Program-made: the position numbers and the translations under genes
NCBI GenBank assembly: GCA_013176395.1
Contig: JABMLP010000005.1
Coordinates: 124,001-188,000 of the forward strand
Length of the DNA stretch: 64,000 bases
Source of the DNA: Venturia oleaginea
Lineage: Eukaryota; Ascomycota; Dothideomycetes; Venturiales; Venturiaceae
Direction of reading: 5' to 3'
In this document: in pieces, positions 19,337 through 31,564 of the stretch
Layout of the letters: each line of letters starts with the position of its first letter
Position numbering within the stretch: the first letter of the stretch is position 1
The notes under the pieces: generated by a model
What the model saw: the letters and a program-made list of their open reading frames with translations, nothing else
Databases searched by the model: none
Told to the model about the DNA's origin: nothing

Positions 19337-22300
19337 TTATCCCCTCCCCCCCTCTCTTGTAGATCGATGTGAGCGTAGTCTCTGAGGGCGTAGTATAGGT
19401 CCGTCGTTTTCAAGAACGTTGCCGTAGGCACTTTCAAAAGCGTCCAGAGCTGTAGTTTGTTGGAGTTCGCTAAGGGGTTCCCACGTAGGATCAACGTAGC
19501 CTACCCACTTAACTAAGACTTCTCGTGTTTGTTGTCGACCTCGCCGGCGCCATCTTGCGGCTAGAATAGCCTCGATACCGTATTCCTCGTCTCCTTGTTC
19601 AGTTACTATAGGAGGCGGCTGTGTATTATCTTGTATTTGTGAAGGTAGGGGATCTGTGCCAGCTCTCCTAAGTAAAGACGTATGAAATCGGTTGTGGATT
19701 CCTCTGGGTGTATCAAGCTCGTAAGACATTGAGTTGATAACTCGTGTAACTGTATACTTCCCATGAATCCAGTCTAGTTTCTTACAAGGACGTAGGGTTT
19801 TTACGTTCTTTAGGTTGAGCCAGACTTTGTCTCCCACTTTAAAAGAGTCAGCCGGAGCACGATCTCTATTAGAGTAGTATTCTTGCTGTTGCTGAGCTGA
19901 TACCATTGACGTTTCTGCCCATTCTTGTGCGTCCTTCAATTTTGCTACAAGATCTTGTGCTTTTTCTTTTGGATTCTCAGGGGTTTTCTGGGGAGCTTCA
20001 ACAGTTCCTATATGCTCAATGTTATAACCGTGGGTTAAGAAGAAAGGCGATAGGCCCGTAGCTTGGTTTGGTCTATTATCGAGGCATATTTGAGCAATAG
20101 GCAGGAGCTCAACCCAGTCGTCCTGACTAAATGTACAGAACTTACGTAGATAGGCTTCAACTTCTTGATTTCTTCTTTCCGTAGATCCATCAGTCTCAGG
20201 GTGATACGCTGTAGAGAGTCTTCTCTCTATCTTAAGAAGGTGACAAACTTCTTTCCAGAAAGCATTAACAAATTGCGTGTCCCTATCTGAGACTAGAGAT
20301 CTAGGAAGCCAGTGTAATCTTACGTAGTTCTGCATAAATAGTTTTGCAAATCCTTCAGCTCCAAACTGTTCTTTAGGCACTGGGAACAGGATAGTTCCTT
20401 TACCCAAGCGGTCAGTAATAACGCAGAGTCTTGTGCATCTTTGGCTCTCTGGTAATTCGACTATGAAGTCTACTGAAATATCTTGCCAGATACGGCTAGG
20501 GACAGGAAGAGGTTTAAGTAAACCTTTCTTTTTGTCTCGCCAGACTGAAGTTCTTCCGCAGACGTCACAATTGCGTATAAACTGACGTATATCTTGAGCA
20601 AATCCCGGCCAGTAGAACTGTCTGGAGAGAATAGCAATAGTAGCTTCTCGTCCAGGATGCCCTGATAGGACTGAATCGTGTATTTCTTGAATTACTCCTG
20701 TTAAGAGAGGCTCGTAGGAGGGCAACCAGATTCGGTCTCTATAGTAGAGCTGGTTATTTTCGACTTTACAATCTCCTATAGAAGTAGGAACCTTTAGCTT
20801 AGATGGGAACTGCCTATCTTGCTTTAGAACGCTTTGGAAAATACGTCTGTAGTCTAGATCTCCTTCGAGTGCAGTTTCCCATCTATCCCTTAGATCACCT
20901 GAGAGAAAGGGATTTTGTATAAAGGGGATAGGTTCTTTGTCTACTTCTTGAGCATTTTCTTGGGCAGCTTCTTCTCTTGCAGGAGTCTTATCCTCTAGAA
21001 CGTTAATCCAAAGCTTTGGAGGTAATAACGTTCTAGTTCTTTCAACGATTCTTGGGTCTTGAATATCCTTTGGGAGATCTTGATCCCTTCGAGTTAAGGC
21101 GTCTGGAACTACAGATTCAGAGCCTGGGCGATAGCCTAGTTTGAAGTTAAACTTAGCTAGTATCTGCGCCCATCTCATTTGCCTTTCATTTAGTTCCCTT
21201 TTTACCATAAACTTCTCAAGGTTCTTGTGATCTGTGAGGATAATGAATGGCTTACTTAGGCTTAGTAGCTCGCTAGTCCAATGGACTAGAGCTTTGACTA
21301 TAGCCATAAGTTCTTTGTCGTGGATATCATAATTGCATTCGGCTGGCAAGTGCTTAGTAGAGAAGAAAGCACATGGTTTCCAGTTACCTAGCTCATCTTT
21401 TTGACTAAGTACTGCTCCGGAAGCCCAGCCTGAAGCATCAGGTTCTACTCGCGTAGGCTTATCTTCATCAAGTGCAGACAGGACAGGTTCTTTGCAAAAC
21501 TCTGCCTTAAGTTTTTGAAAAGATTCTTCTTGCTCCTTTCCCCATAAAAATGGAGTATTCTTCTTTGTAAGGCGAACCAGAGGCTCCCTTATTGTTGAGT
21601 TATCTTTTACAAAGTCACGGTAGAAGTTTGTAAAGCCTAGGAAGCCACGTACTCCTCGTAGAGTAGTAGGACGTTCCCATTCTTTAATTGCTTTGATCTT
21701 CTCCGGATCCATGTGTAGGCCCGTTTCAGTATCTATAACGAAGCCTAGATACTTGACTCGTTTGGTATTAAACTCGCACTTCCGAATATCAAGGTACAAC
21801 CCAGCGTTAAGGCAGCTTTGAAGTATCTTTTCAGTCTTTTCTTCATGGTCTTTAAGGTTCTTTGAAGAGTATATTACTATATCGTCTAGATAAGCTGAGC
21901 AGAACTCGTCTAGGTATCGTCGAAGGATATAGTTTATATACCGTTGAAAAGACGCAGGTGCACCGGTTAAGCCAAAGGGAGTAACTAGCCATTCAAATAG
22001 ACCATATCTAGTTCGAAAGGCAGTTTTGAACTCATCTCCCGTTGCGATTCGAATCTTGTGGAAGGCAGCATTTACATCAAGCTTACTAAGATACTTAGCA
22101 CGAGCTAAGGTTAGTAAAGTCTCTTTTACTAACGGTAGCGGGTACCTATCCTTTCGAGTAATTGCGTTTAAGGCTCGGTAGTCTACGCAAAAGCGTAAGC
22201 CCCCTCCTGGTTTCTTCACAAAGAGAACTGGAGACGCAGCAACTGATTTACTCTCTCGGATAAAGCCTTTATCTAGTAGCTCTGTAAGAGTCCTTCGCAA

Positions 22301-23122
22301 AACAAGGAGTTGTTCTCGACCCATACCATATAGAGGTCCCCAAGGAAGTGGTTTTCCTTCTTCTATAGGTATTTCGTGATCAATCCCAGGGCGATGCGGT
22401 GGTAGTCTCTCGGCCCTTTTAGGATCAAAGACAGCAGCGTACTTATGAAACCTCTTAGGTAGCAATTCCAGTATTTGCTCTGTTGTCAAAGGGACTTTCG
22501 GCTTCAAGGCAATATCAATATCTCGAAGAGTAACAGCAAATACTCTAGACGCGTCTTTGATTTTCTCAAGTGTAGAAGTGACAAGGCGGTGGAATCTTAC
22601 GGGCGCTACTTGTTGTATATCAAGTTTGTCTTCAAATTTAGCATCGCGAATGCTAATCCCGTTTGCAAAGGTAAGAGTACCTTTAGATTCATTGATAACG
22701 GCTTTGGTGTCCTTGAGAAAAGGCCTGCCTAGTAGAAGATCCTCAAATTGTCCCGGGACTATATAAGCAAAAGCGTTGCATATAAGTCCCCCTAAATCTA
22801 GGTTCAACTTCGCAATTTTTGTCACTTGGGTCTGTCCTTCTTCCTTAAGAACTCCACCTATAGTACGCGGACTAATAGGGAGTACTTCAAGGTCCATCTG
22901 CGAAGCTTTCTCCTCGTTTATTGATGCGTAGCAGCTAGATCCATTATCAAGGAGAGTTTTAAGAGAGTATATATCGTTCACTATAGTATTTGTGTAGAAA
23001 AGGCGGGAGAGCATCTTGGGTCTGAACTGCTCCCATTCTTTTTCTATCCGAGAACGGTGTGAATCAGTGTCTTTGTTCGAATTCAAAATACTATTTACTC
23101 TCTCAATTGACTCCTTTGACAA
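19337..23122 (-). CDS. pol: B2 Pol polyprotein, open
   Basis: 1,261 codons with every catalytic motif listed for A1 unchanged. As in B1, the upstream gag stop at codon 267 would prevent normal -1 frameshift expression. The PPT-encoded tail and the TAA abutting the LTR (19337-19339) are preserved. Confidence 0.93.
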   Translation of the reverse strand: MSKESIERVNSILNSNKDTDSHRSRIEKEWEQFRPKMLSRLFYTNTIVNDIYSLKTLLDNGSSCYASINEEKASQMDLEVLPISPRTIGGVLKEEGQTQVTKIAKLNLDLGGLICNAFAYIVPGQFEDLLLGRPFLKDTKAVINESKGTLTFANGISIRDAKFEDKLDIQQVAPVRFHRLVTSTLEKIKDASRVFAVTLRDIDIALKPKVPLTTEQILELLPKRFHKYAAVFDPKRAERLPPHRPGIDHEIPIEEGKPLPWGPLYGMGREQLLVLRRTLTELLDKGFIRESKSVAASPVLFVKKPGGGLRFCVDYRALNAITRKDRYPLPLVKETLLTLARAKYLSKLDVNAAFHKIRIATGDEFKTAFRTRYGLFEWLVTPFGLTGAPASFQRYINYILRRYLDEFCSAYLDDIVIYSSKNLKDHEEKTEKILQSCLNAGLYLDIRKCEFNTKRVKYLGFVIDTETGLHMDPEKIKAIKEWERPTTLRGVRGFLGFTNFYRDFVKDNSTIREPLVRLTKKNTPFLWGKEQEESFQKLKAEFCKEPVLSALDEDKPTRVEPDASGWASGAVLSQKDELGNWKPCAFFSTKHLPAECNYDIHDKELMAIVKALVHWTSELLSLSKPFIILTDHKNLEKFMVKRELNERQMRWAQILAKFNFKLGYRPGSESVVPDALTRRDQDLPKDIQDPRIVERTRTLLPPKLWINVLEDKTPAREEAAQENAQEVDKEPIPFIQNPFLSGDLRDRWETALEGDLDYRRIFQSVLKQDRQFPSKLKVPTSIGDCKVENNQLYYRDRIWLPSYEPLLTGVIQEIHDSVLSGHPGREATIAILSRQFYWPGFAQDIRQFIRNCDVCGRTSVWRDKKKGLLKPLPVPSRIWQDISVDFIVELPESQRCTRLCVITDRLGKGTILFPVPKEQFGAEGFAKLFMQNYVRLHWLPRSLVSDRDTQFVNAFWKEVCHLLKIERRLSTAYHPETDGSTERRNQEVEAYLRKFCTFSQDDWVELLPIAQICLDNRPNQATGLSPFFLTHGYNIEHIGTVEAPQKTPENPKEKAQDLVAKLKDAQEWAETSMVSAQQQQEYYSNRDRAPADSFKVGDKVWLNLKNVKTLRPCKKLDWIHGKYTVTRVINSMSYELDTPRGIHNRFHTSLLRRAGTDPLPSQIQDNTQPPPIVTEQGDEEYGIEAILAARWRRRGRQQTREVLVKWVGYVDPTWEPLSELQQTTALDAFESAYGNVLENDGPILRPQRLRSHRSTREGGRG

Positions 23123-23169
23123 TTTTGCTCTATCTACTCTACGCCTCCATCCACGACTTTGGATAGAGG

Positions 23170-24192
23170 CTACTCTTTTTCCGAGTAGTCCTCTTCTTCA
23201 ACTTCTTCATTCTCCTCAGTGGTTCCTTTGGCCCTTTTTGAACCAAGTTGCGTGACTCTTTCTACCTCTGTATCCAACCAGCAGTCTTTCATTCTATGGC
23301 CGGCCTTCCCACAGCGTAAGCAGAGGTTATTTGCCTTCCTATATTCATAGGCTTTAGACGAAATTTTTAACTTGTTTACGCGTGTAGGCTCCTAGTCCAT
23401 AGCGTTCAGATCTTTAAAAGACTTCTCTTTATCTCTGAATCGTAACTTATCTTCTGAGGAAGAGAGCATCTTTGCTGTAGTGATTTGCATACTTGTATTC
23501 AAAAGATCGGACACAAACTGCTGGTAGGAGGTACTCTGAGATTGGCCTATTCTCTGGTTTCGCAGCTCTTGATTTATTGCTTTGTGTAGAAATGCAATTT
23601 TAACAGCGTCAGGCCAAGTCATTCCTCCAGCATTAGCAAGAGTGGTTTCAAAACGGGGAAGAAAAGAGAAGAAGGGTTCTTTCTCTTTTTGTTTGATTGT
23701 GGACAGGCTTACAGTAGCTCTTTGTTGTTGTACTGGATCGCCATAGAAGTTGTCCATATACTGTAACAATTTCTGTCCCGTTTTATCTTCCTCTGGAGCT
23801 GTCTTTACGTAGGCCAGAGTAGCCTGAGCTGCGGAGCCTCGTAGAGAGGAGAAGATGTAGGCAAATTGGTTCCTACTATCCCCTATAGACTCTGCGTCTA
23901 TCTCCAACTTCATCCTTGCTTGTTGAAACCACTGAGCCCATTCAGAACGCTTGCCATCAAATTCTTGGAGCTTAGGAAGTACAGCTTTCTTCCTATGTAT
24001 TCTGTCTTTTTGTGAATTCTTAGTCTCTTGTCCTTCTACTACGTTCTCAGAGCGAGTAGTGTTAGGCAAGATTGTAAGAATACGCGTAATAGCATCGTTC
24101 TGAATGGCTAGTTGATGTTGTAATGCTGCCATAGCTTCTTGTAGGGCTTGGGGTTCTTGAGGAACTCTTTGTTCCTGATCTTCTCCTTCCAT
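23170..24192 (-). pseudogene. gag: B2 gag, nonsense at codon 267
   Basis: TAG at 23392-23394 in place of the TGG of A1 and B4. The residues before it (1-266) match B1. The sequence beyond the stop, including the CCHC codons, is still unbroken in frame. Confidence 0.9.
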
Positions 24193-24855
24193 ATTTTTAC
24201 CTATGAGAGATAATAGAGAGCACTACTATACACACTCCTAGGCTCTACTCTAGAGATTTGCTAGGCAGTATAGAGTCAATGCCTATTAGTATAGGAAGGT
24301 GACTATAGAATCCCAGAAGGATTTTTACACTATAGTCCGCTCTGCAATCCTTATTACTAAGGACAGAGCTCCCAGGGACTGTGAAGGCCAAGTGTATTAA
24401 ATCTCTCTTCCTAGCTCTTTCTTTCCTCAGCTTATTACAGCTTCAACTCCTAAGACTACGCTGTCTTAGGATGACCTGCCCTTGCTTCTTGGAGATTCCA
24501 GCACGTTCTAGAAAATCTCAGTTTGAATTCTCTTGAATTCCCTTTTTGGATTGGCCCTTTCGGTTGGCCCTTGCTTCTTGGAGATTCTAGCACCTTCTAG
24601 AAAATCTCAGCTTAAATTCTCTTGAATTCCCTTTTTGTTTGGCCCTTGAGGTTGGCCCTTGAAGTTGGCCTTTGAGGTTGGCCCTTGCTTCTTGAGTTAG
24701 GACAAGTGTCCTCTTCTTGAAATTCCTTTCTGTTTGGCCCTTGAGGTTGGCCCTCGCTTCTTGGATTAGGACAAGTGTCCTCTTCTTGAAATTCCTTTTT
24801 GGAGCTTGCTCTCTGTGAGCCTTTCTTCCTTTGTAAGACTGAGGTACTTAGATAA

Positions 24856-25187
24856 TGTAAGAGTTCAACCCTCAAAGGTGTTTCGCAAGTGAGGGAAGAC
24901 AGCTTATATTTCAAGTATCTCAGTACAGAGAAGAAAGTGTAAGTACAGGAAGGATAGCTAGTATATATAATCCTCCTCTTACAATAGATCCTTCTAGAAA
25001 GTATCTTTAAATGGAAACGTGACAGCTTGCAAAATAGAACATGGCAGCTTGCGAAATAGAACATGACAGCTTGCAAAATAGAACATGACAGCTTGCAAAA
25101 TAGAACATGACAGCTTGCAGAATAACAAGAGAACAATTGGAAATCCAGTCATGGATAAGCTAGAGAGAAGGATTCCATCCCTTAACA
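24856..25187 (-). repeat. B2 right LTR, 332 bp, C type, joined to GH45
   Basis: Four full 22-bp units plus a partial; same private differences as the B1 right LTR. It provides ATG 25151 for the second GH45 copy. Confidence 0.92.
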
Positions 25188-25991
25188 CCCTCCTACTCAT
25201 AGCTCTCCTGACACTTACTGTCACCGCGGCCCCCGGCACCTCGACTCACTACTGGGACTGCTGCATGGTAGATTCGTAGCTCCAGTGACAACTGCTCAAC
25301 TAACACGCCCCAGCCCTCCTGCGCCTGGCCAAACATAGCCCCAGTTACAAACCCCGTCCGCGTCTGCGGCGTGAACGACAAATGGCTGTCCGAAAACAGC
25401 ACACAGAACTCCTGCGTCTACGCCCCAAACCAGCGTCCCAACATACCCACCGAAGAAGCTGTCTGGGGTGATGCCTTTACATGTCGTAATACCTCTCCAT
25501 GGGCCGTCAGCGACCAACTCGCTTACGGATTCGCTGCCGTCAAGGTAGGATGGAAGAATCAGTGGGACACTTGGTGATTTTATCTCTGCTCAATTTATGA
25601 AGAAAGTACACGTGCTAACTTCCCACAAAGCTGCTCATGCTACCACCTAAAATTCACCTCCACCGCCCTCGCCGGCAAAACCATGATCGTTCAAGCAACA
25701 AACACCGGCACCGACCTCATCGACAACCAATTCGACATCATGATTCCCGGCGGCGGCGTCGGACTCTTCGGCAACCACGCTTGTGAACAGCAGTGGGGTA
25801 AAATCGACATGGGAGACCAGTATGGTGGGTTCAAGAGGAGGGAGATGTGTGATCAACTGCCACCCTCTTGGAGAGATGGCTGTTATTTGCGATTCGACTG
25901 GTATGAGAATGTGGGGAATCCGACTGTAGATTGGTATGAGGTGGCTTGTCCAAAAGAGTTGACGGATTTAACTGGATGTAAGAGGACTTGA
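25151..25991 (+). CDS. GH45 endoglucanase, copy 2, with LTR-derived N-terminus
   Basis: Exons 25151-25267, 25314-25573, 25631-25991. I see no difference from copy 1: both catalytic aspartates, the CCSCY motif, the two introns and the C-terminal GCKRT with its cysteine are kept. The LTR-supplied start is again in frame, as it must be because the junction was copied with the unit. Role and caveats are as for copy 1: an extracellular cellulase if the chimeric signal peptide is used. Confidence 0.85.
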
Positions 25992-27415
25992 TCGATGATT
26001 TTAAGTGAATTGTTGGTGGTTGTGGTCAGCGAGGACGAAGACGGCAAGAGCTGGAGACCGCTAATAGGACGTTGAGACATTTTCCTGGCCATGGAAATCA
26101 TCTAGATTGAAAGAGCTGAGTCAGGCTTTATGAGATGATATTGAAATGTTCAATCTGGCCTTTTGTAATACGCAATCTACTCACATCATGAAGACGAAGC
26201 TGCCAGTGATAGAAATTCCGCCATCCATCGCTATTTCCCCGGGTGGCGAGAAAAAGTAAATCTAGTTGTCCCGATGGACCGTTTTTTTGCTGGTTCTTCC
26301 CCATATCCGTAATAACTAATCCGTTCATCCCGCCGACTGAATACAATCCCATCCCAACGCCCTCTCAGTCCCGAACAATCCTTAATATCTAAAAGAAGAA
26401 GCAGGAAAGGCACACCTCCCAACTTCTCGCGAGGATATGGGAAATTATAAAAGGCAGGTTAATCTACAAAATATTGGAAGAAGAATACGAAGCTAAATGG
26501 ATAGAAGTTATATGATCGGGCTGAGTGGTGTACATTATACGGTTTGGATATTTTAAGAGGTATATAGTTAGAATTCATATTTTCAAGGATCGTTGGTAAA
26601 ATAATATTAATTCTCATGATAAGTTTTGGTAACGTTAGGAGTAGGGAACAGTTCGTTTTGCGCGGTAATTTAATATACAATCGGAATATGTCAGCGACCT
26701 GAATATTACAGACGCATAGTTGATCAACACTTGTGCTCATGGTCGTTGCTACTGCATTAGAACTCTGATCATCCGATGGAGAGCGTGAACGAGTTTTCGG
26801 TGTTGAAAAAACTCGGTAGAGATTTCGTAGTGGATGATGGAGAGCTGTGTGGAAGCATACACAACTGTGCCTTTAGTAGGAGGAAGGGAATGCAATCCAG
26901 TGAAGAGACACGTATTGTCCAACGAGGGTGGAAGTGTGTCAAAGTCCAAAGTTGTTGATGTAGTTGCTAAGACACGCCTAGAATAGGGAGATCTAGGCAA
27001 GGTTCGTGGGTCGAGCCGCTGGCTTGCTACCTTGCCCTGAGCAGCTTCGACGACGCTTCGACGACTCTTCACCAACTCTTCAAGAACCAATTTTTCATCC
27101 TTCCTTCACGATTCCATCGTCCACTGCGAAGTCTGTTAGTCCAGTTGACCAGCTCTTCCATTAATTTCACTCGCCAGTTCGGCTCAGCATCCATCGCAAA
27201 GACCATCGAAAGTCACGAATCCACGAAGATACACACACATGAGGCAGTTGAATGTTGAGGGTTGCATGATGCATTGAAGAACAAGAATTGGCAGTACACT
27301 TAAATGCTTTGAATCTGGTCCAAAAGTACATCTAGTCTATCCAAATCCAAACGCAAAGTGTACACTAAGAACTCCCACCATCCATCATATTCCTCACAGT
27401 GCTCAAGTCAAAGGC
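25992..27415. other. Convergent spacer, U2 to U3
   Basis: Copy of 15393-16803 up to the aaagc target duplication of A3. It ends with the severed 3' end of the U3 peroxidase: the last codons LPLT and stop now lie left of A3, around 27403-27420. The corresponding severed piece of the U1 gene is at 62-79. No gene seen. Confidence 0.6.
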
Positions 27416-27420
27416 AAAGC

Positions 27421-27730
27421 TGTAAGAGTTCAACCCTCAAAGGTGTTTCGCAAGTGAGGGAAGACAGCTTTTATTTCAAGTATCTAAGTACAGAGAAGAA
27501 AGTGTAAATACAGGAAGGATAGCTCGTATAAATAATCCTCCTCTTACAATAGATCCTTCTAGAAAGTATCTTTAAATGGAAACGTGACAGCTTGCGAAAT
27601 AGAACATGGCAGCTTGCGAAATAGAACATGACAGCTTGCAAAATAGAACATGACAGCTTGCAGAATAACAAGAGAACAATTGGAAATCCAGTCATGGATA
27701 AGCTAGAGAGAAGGATTCCATCCCTTAACA
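27421..27730 (-). repeat. A3 left LTR, 310 bp
   Basis: Same sequence as the A1 LTRs by eye, with TG..CA ends and three full 22-bp units. It is immediately preceded by aaagc. Confidence 0.94.
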
Positions 27731-30700
27731 TTATCCCCTCCCCCCCTCTCTTGTAGATCGATGTGAGCGTAGTCTCTGAGGGCGTAGTATAGGTCCGTCG
27801 TTTTCAAGAACGTTGCCGTAGGCACTTTCAAAAGCGTCCAGAGCTGTAGTTTGTTGGAGTTCGCTAAGGGGTTCCCACGTAGGATCAACGTAGCCTACCC
27901 ACTTAACTAAGACTTCTCGTGTTTGTTGTCGACCTCGCCGGCGCCATCTTGCGGCTAGAATAGCCTCGATACCGTATTCCTCGTCTCCTTGTTCAGTTAC
28001 TATAGGAGGCGGCTGTGTATTATCTTGTATTTGTGAAGGTAGGGGATCTGTGCCAGCTCTCCTAAGTAAAGACGTATGAAATCGGTTGTGGATTCCTCTG
28101 GGTGTATCAAGCTCGTAAGACATTGAGTTGATAACTCGTGTAACTGTATACTTCCCATGAATCCAGTCTAGTTTCTTACAAGGACGTAGGGTTTTTACGT
28201 TCTTTAGGTTGAGCCAGACTTTGTCTCCCACTTTAAAAGAGTCAGCCGGAGCACGATCTCTATTAGAGTAGTATTCTTGCTGTTGCTGAGCTGATACCAT
28301 TGACGTTTCTGCCCATTCTTGTGCGTCCTTCAATTTTGCTACAAGATCTTGTGCTTTTTCTTTTGGATTCTCAGGGGTTTTCTGGGGAGCTTCAACAGTT
28401 CCTATATGCTCAATGTTATAACCGTGGGTTAAGAAGAAAGGCGATAGGCCCGTAGCTTGGTTTGGTCTATTATCGAGGCATATTTGAGCAATAGGCAGGA
28501 GCTCAACCCAGTCGTCCTGACTAAATGTACAGAACTTACGTAGATAGGCTTCAACTTCTTGATTTCTTCTTTCCGTAGATCCATCAGTCTCAGGGTGATA
28601 CGCTGTAGAGAGTCTTCTCTCTATCTTAAGAAGGTGACAAACTTCTTTCCAGAAAGCATTAACAAATTGCGTGTCCCTATCTGAGACTAGAGATCTAGGA
28701 AGCCAGTGTAATCTTACGTAGTTCTGCATAAATAGTTTTGCAAATCCTTCAGCTCCAAACTGTTCTTTAGGCACTGGGAACAGGATAGTTCCTTTACCCA
28801 AGCGGTCAGTAATAACGCAGAGTCTTGTGCATCTTTGGCTCTCTGGTAATTCGACTATGAAGTCTACTGAAATATCTTGCCAGATACGGCTAGGGACAGG
28901 AAGAGGTTTAAGTAAACCTTTCTTTTTGTCTCGCCAGACTGAAGTTCTTCCGCAGACGTCACAATTGCGTATAAACTGACGTATATCTTGAGCAAATCCC
29001 GGCCAGTAGAACTGTCTGGAGAGAATAGCAATAGTAGCTTCTCGTCCAGGATGCCCTGATAGGACTGAATCGTGTATTTCTTGAATTACTCCTGTTAAGA
29101 GAGGCTCGTAGGAGGGCAACCAGATTCGGTCTCTATAGTAGAGCTGGTTGTTTTCGACTTTACAATCTCCTATAGAAGTAGGAACCTTTAGCTTAGATGG
29201 GAACTGCCTATCTTGCTTTAGAACGCTTTGGAAAATACGTCTGTAGTCTAGATCTCCTTCGAGTGCAGTTTCCCATCTATCCCTTAGATCACCTGAGAGA
29301 AAGGGATTTTGTATAAAGGGGATAGGTTCTTTGTCTACTTCTTGAGCATTTTCTTGGGCAGCTTCTTCTCTTGCAGGAGTCTTATCCTCTAGAACGTTAA
29401 TCCAAAGCTTTGGAGGTAATAACGTTCTAGTTCTTTCAACGATTCTTGGGTCTTGAATATCCTTTGGGAGATCTTGATCCCTTCGAGTTAAGGCGTCTGG
29501 AACTACAGATTCAGAGCCTGGGCGATAGCCTAGTTTGAAGTTAAACTTAGCTAGTATCTGCGCCCATCTCATTTGCCTTTCATTTAGTTCCCTTTTTACC
29601 ATAAACTTCTCAAGGTTCTTGTGATCTGTGAGGATAATGAATGGCTTACTTAGGCTTAGTAGCTCGCTAGTCCAATGGACTAGAGCTTTGACTATAGCCA
29701 TAAGTTCTTTGTCGTGGATATCATAATTGCATTCGGCTGGCAAGTGCTTAGTAGAGAAGAAAGCACATGGTTTCCAGTTACCTAGCTCATCTTTTTGACT
29801 AAGTACTGCTCCGGAAGCCCAGCCTGAAGCATCAGGTTCTACTCGCGTAGGCTTATCTTCATCAAGTGCAGACAGGACAGGTTCTTTGCAAAACTCTGCC
29901 TTAAGTTTTTTGAAAAGATTCTTCTTGCTCCTTTCCCCATAAAAATGGAGTATTCTTCTTTGTAAGGCGAACCAGAGGCTCCCTTATTGTTGAGTTATCT
30001 TTTACAAAGTCACGGTAGAAGTTTGTAAAGCCTAGGAAGCCACGTACTCCTCGTAGAGTAGTAGGACGTTCCCATTCTTTAATTGCTTTGATCTTCTCCG
30101 GATCCATGTGTAGGCCCGTTTCAGTATCTATAACGAAGCCTAGATACTTGACTCGTTTGGTATTAAACTCGCACTTCCGAATATCAAGGTATAACCCAGC
30201 GTTAAGGCAGCTTTGAAGTATCTTTTCAGTCTTTTCTTCATGGTCTTTAAGGTTCTTTGAAGAGTATATTACTATATCGTCTAGATAAGCTGAGCAGAAC
30301 TCGTCTAGGTATCGTCGAAGGATATAGTTTATATACCGTTGAAAAGACGCAGGTGCACCGGTTAAGCCAAAGGGAGTAACTAGCCATTCAAATAGACCAT
30401 ATCTAGTTCGAAAGGCAGTTTTGAACTCATCTCCCGTTGCGATTCGAATCTTGTGGAAGGCAGCATTTACATCAAGCTTACTAAGATACTTAGCACGAGC
30501 TAAGGTTAGTAAAGTCTCTTTTACTAACGGTAGCGGGTACCTATCCTTTCGAGTAATTGCGTTTAAGGCTCGGTAGTCTACGCAAAAGCGTAAGCCCCCT
30601 CCTGGTTTCTTCACAAAGAGAACTGGAGACGCAGCAACTGATTTACTCTCTCGGATAAAGCCTTTATCTAGTAGCTCTGTAAGAGTCCTTCGCAAAACAA

Positions 30701-31517
30701 GGAGTTGTTCTCGACCCATACCATATAGAGGTCCCCAAGGAAGTGGTTTTCCTTCTTCTATAGGTATTTCGTGATCAATCCCAGGGCGATGCGGTGGTAG
30801 TCTCTCGGCCCTTTTAGGATCAAAGACAGCAGCGTACTTATGAAACCTCTTAGGTAGCAATTCCAGTATTTGCTCTGTTGTCAAAGGGACTTTCGGCTTC
30901 AAGGCAATATCAATATCTCGAAGAGTAACAGCAAATACTCTAGACGCGTCTTTGATTTTCTCAAGTGTAGAAGTGACAAGGCGGTGGAATCTTACGGGCG
31001 CTACTTGTTGTATATCAAGTTTGTCTTCAAATTTAGCATCGCGAATGCTAATCCCGTTTGCAAAGGTAAGAGTACCTTTAGATTCATTGATAACGGCTTT
31101 GGTGTCCTTGAGAAAAGGCCTGCCTAGTAGAAGATCCTCAAATTGTCCCGGGACTATATAAGCAAAAGCGTTGCATATAAGTCCCCCTAAATCTAGGTTC
31201 AACTTCGCAATTTTTGTCACTTGGGTCTGTCCTTCTTCCTTAAGAACTCCACCTATAGTACGCGGACTAATAGGGAGTACTTCAAGGTCCATCTGCGAAG
31301 CTTTCTCCTCGTTTATTGATGCGTAGCAGCTAGATCCATTATCAAGGAGAGTTTTAAGAGAGTATATATCGTTCACTATAGTATTTGTGTAGAAAAGGCG
31401 GGAGAGCATCTTGGGTCTGAACTGCTCCCATTCTTTTTCTATCCGAGAACGGTGTGAATCAGTGTCTTTGTTCGAATTCAAAATACTATTTACTCTCTCA
31501 ATTGACTCCTTTGACAA
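27731..31517 (-). pseudogene. pol: A3 pol, one-base insertion between RT and RNase H
   Basis: The frame is split by an extra T in a T run near 29906 (T6 against T5 in other copies), just after the EESFQK codons. The N-terminal part (29901-31517) holds protease and RT; the C-terminal part (27731-29743 from an internal start) holds most of RNase H, integrase and chromodomain. If real, this copy cannot make full Pol. The change is a homopolymer indel, so read error is possible. All other motifs match A1. Confidence 0.88.
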
Positions 31518-31564
31518 TTTTGCTCTATCTACTCTACGCCTCCATCCACGACTTTGGATAGAGG

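Larger units (their letters stand above)
19026..25187 (-). mobile_element. Hybrid LTR element B2, no target duplication
   Basis: 6,162 bp, the same structure and junctions as B1: gcggg on the left, ccctc on the right, unlike LTRs. It has two silent pol substitutions relative to B1 (near 20757 and 21797) and the shared gag stop. Confidence 0.9.
16743..27341. repeat. Array unit U2 (no element A), 10,599 bp
   Basis: Basic unit without element A: peroxidase with its native 3' end, promoter, hybrid element B2, GH45, spacer. It matches U1 almost base for base outside element A. Two differences in the pol gene of B2, near 20757 and 21797, are silent substitutions. The peroxidase copy here shows the empty insertion site for element A. 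Confidence 0.93.
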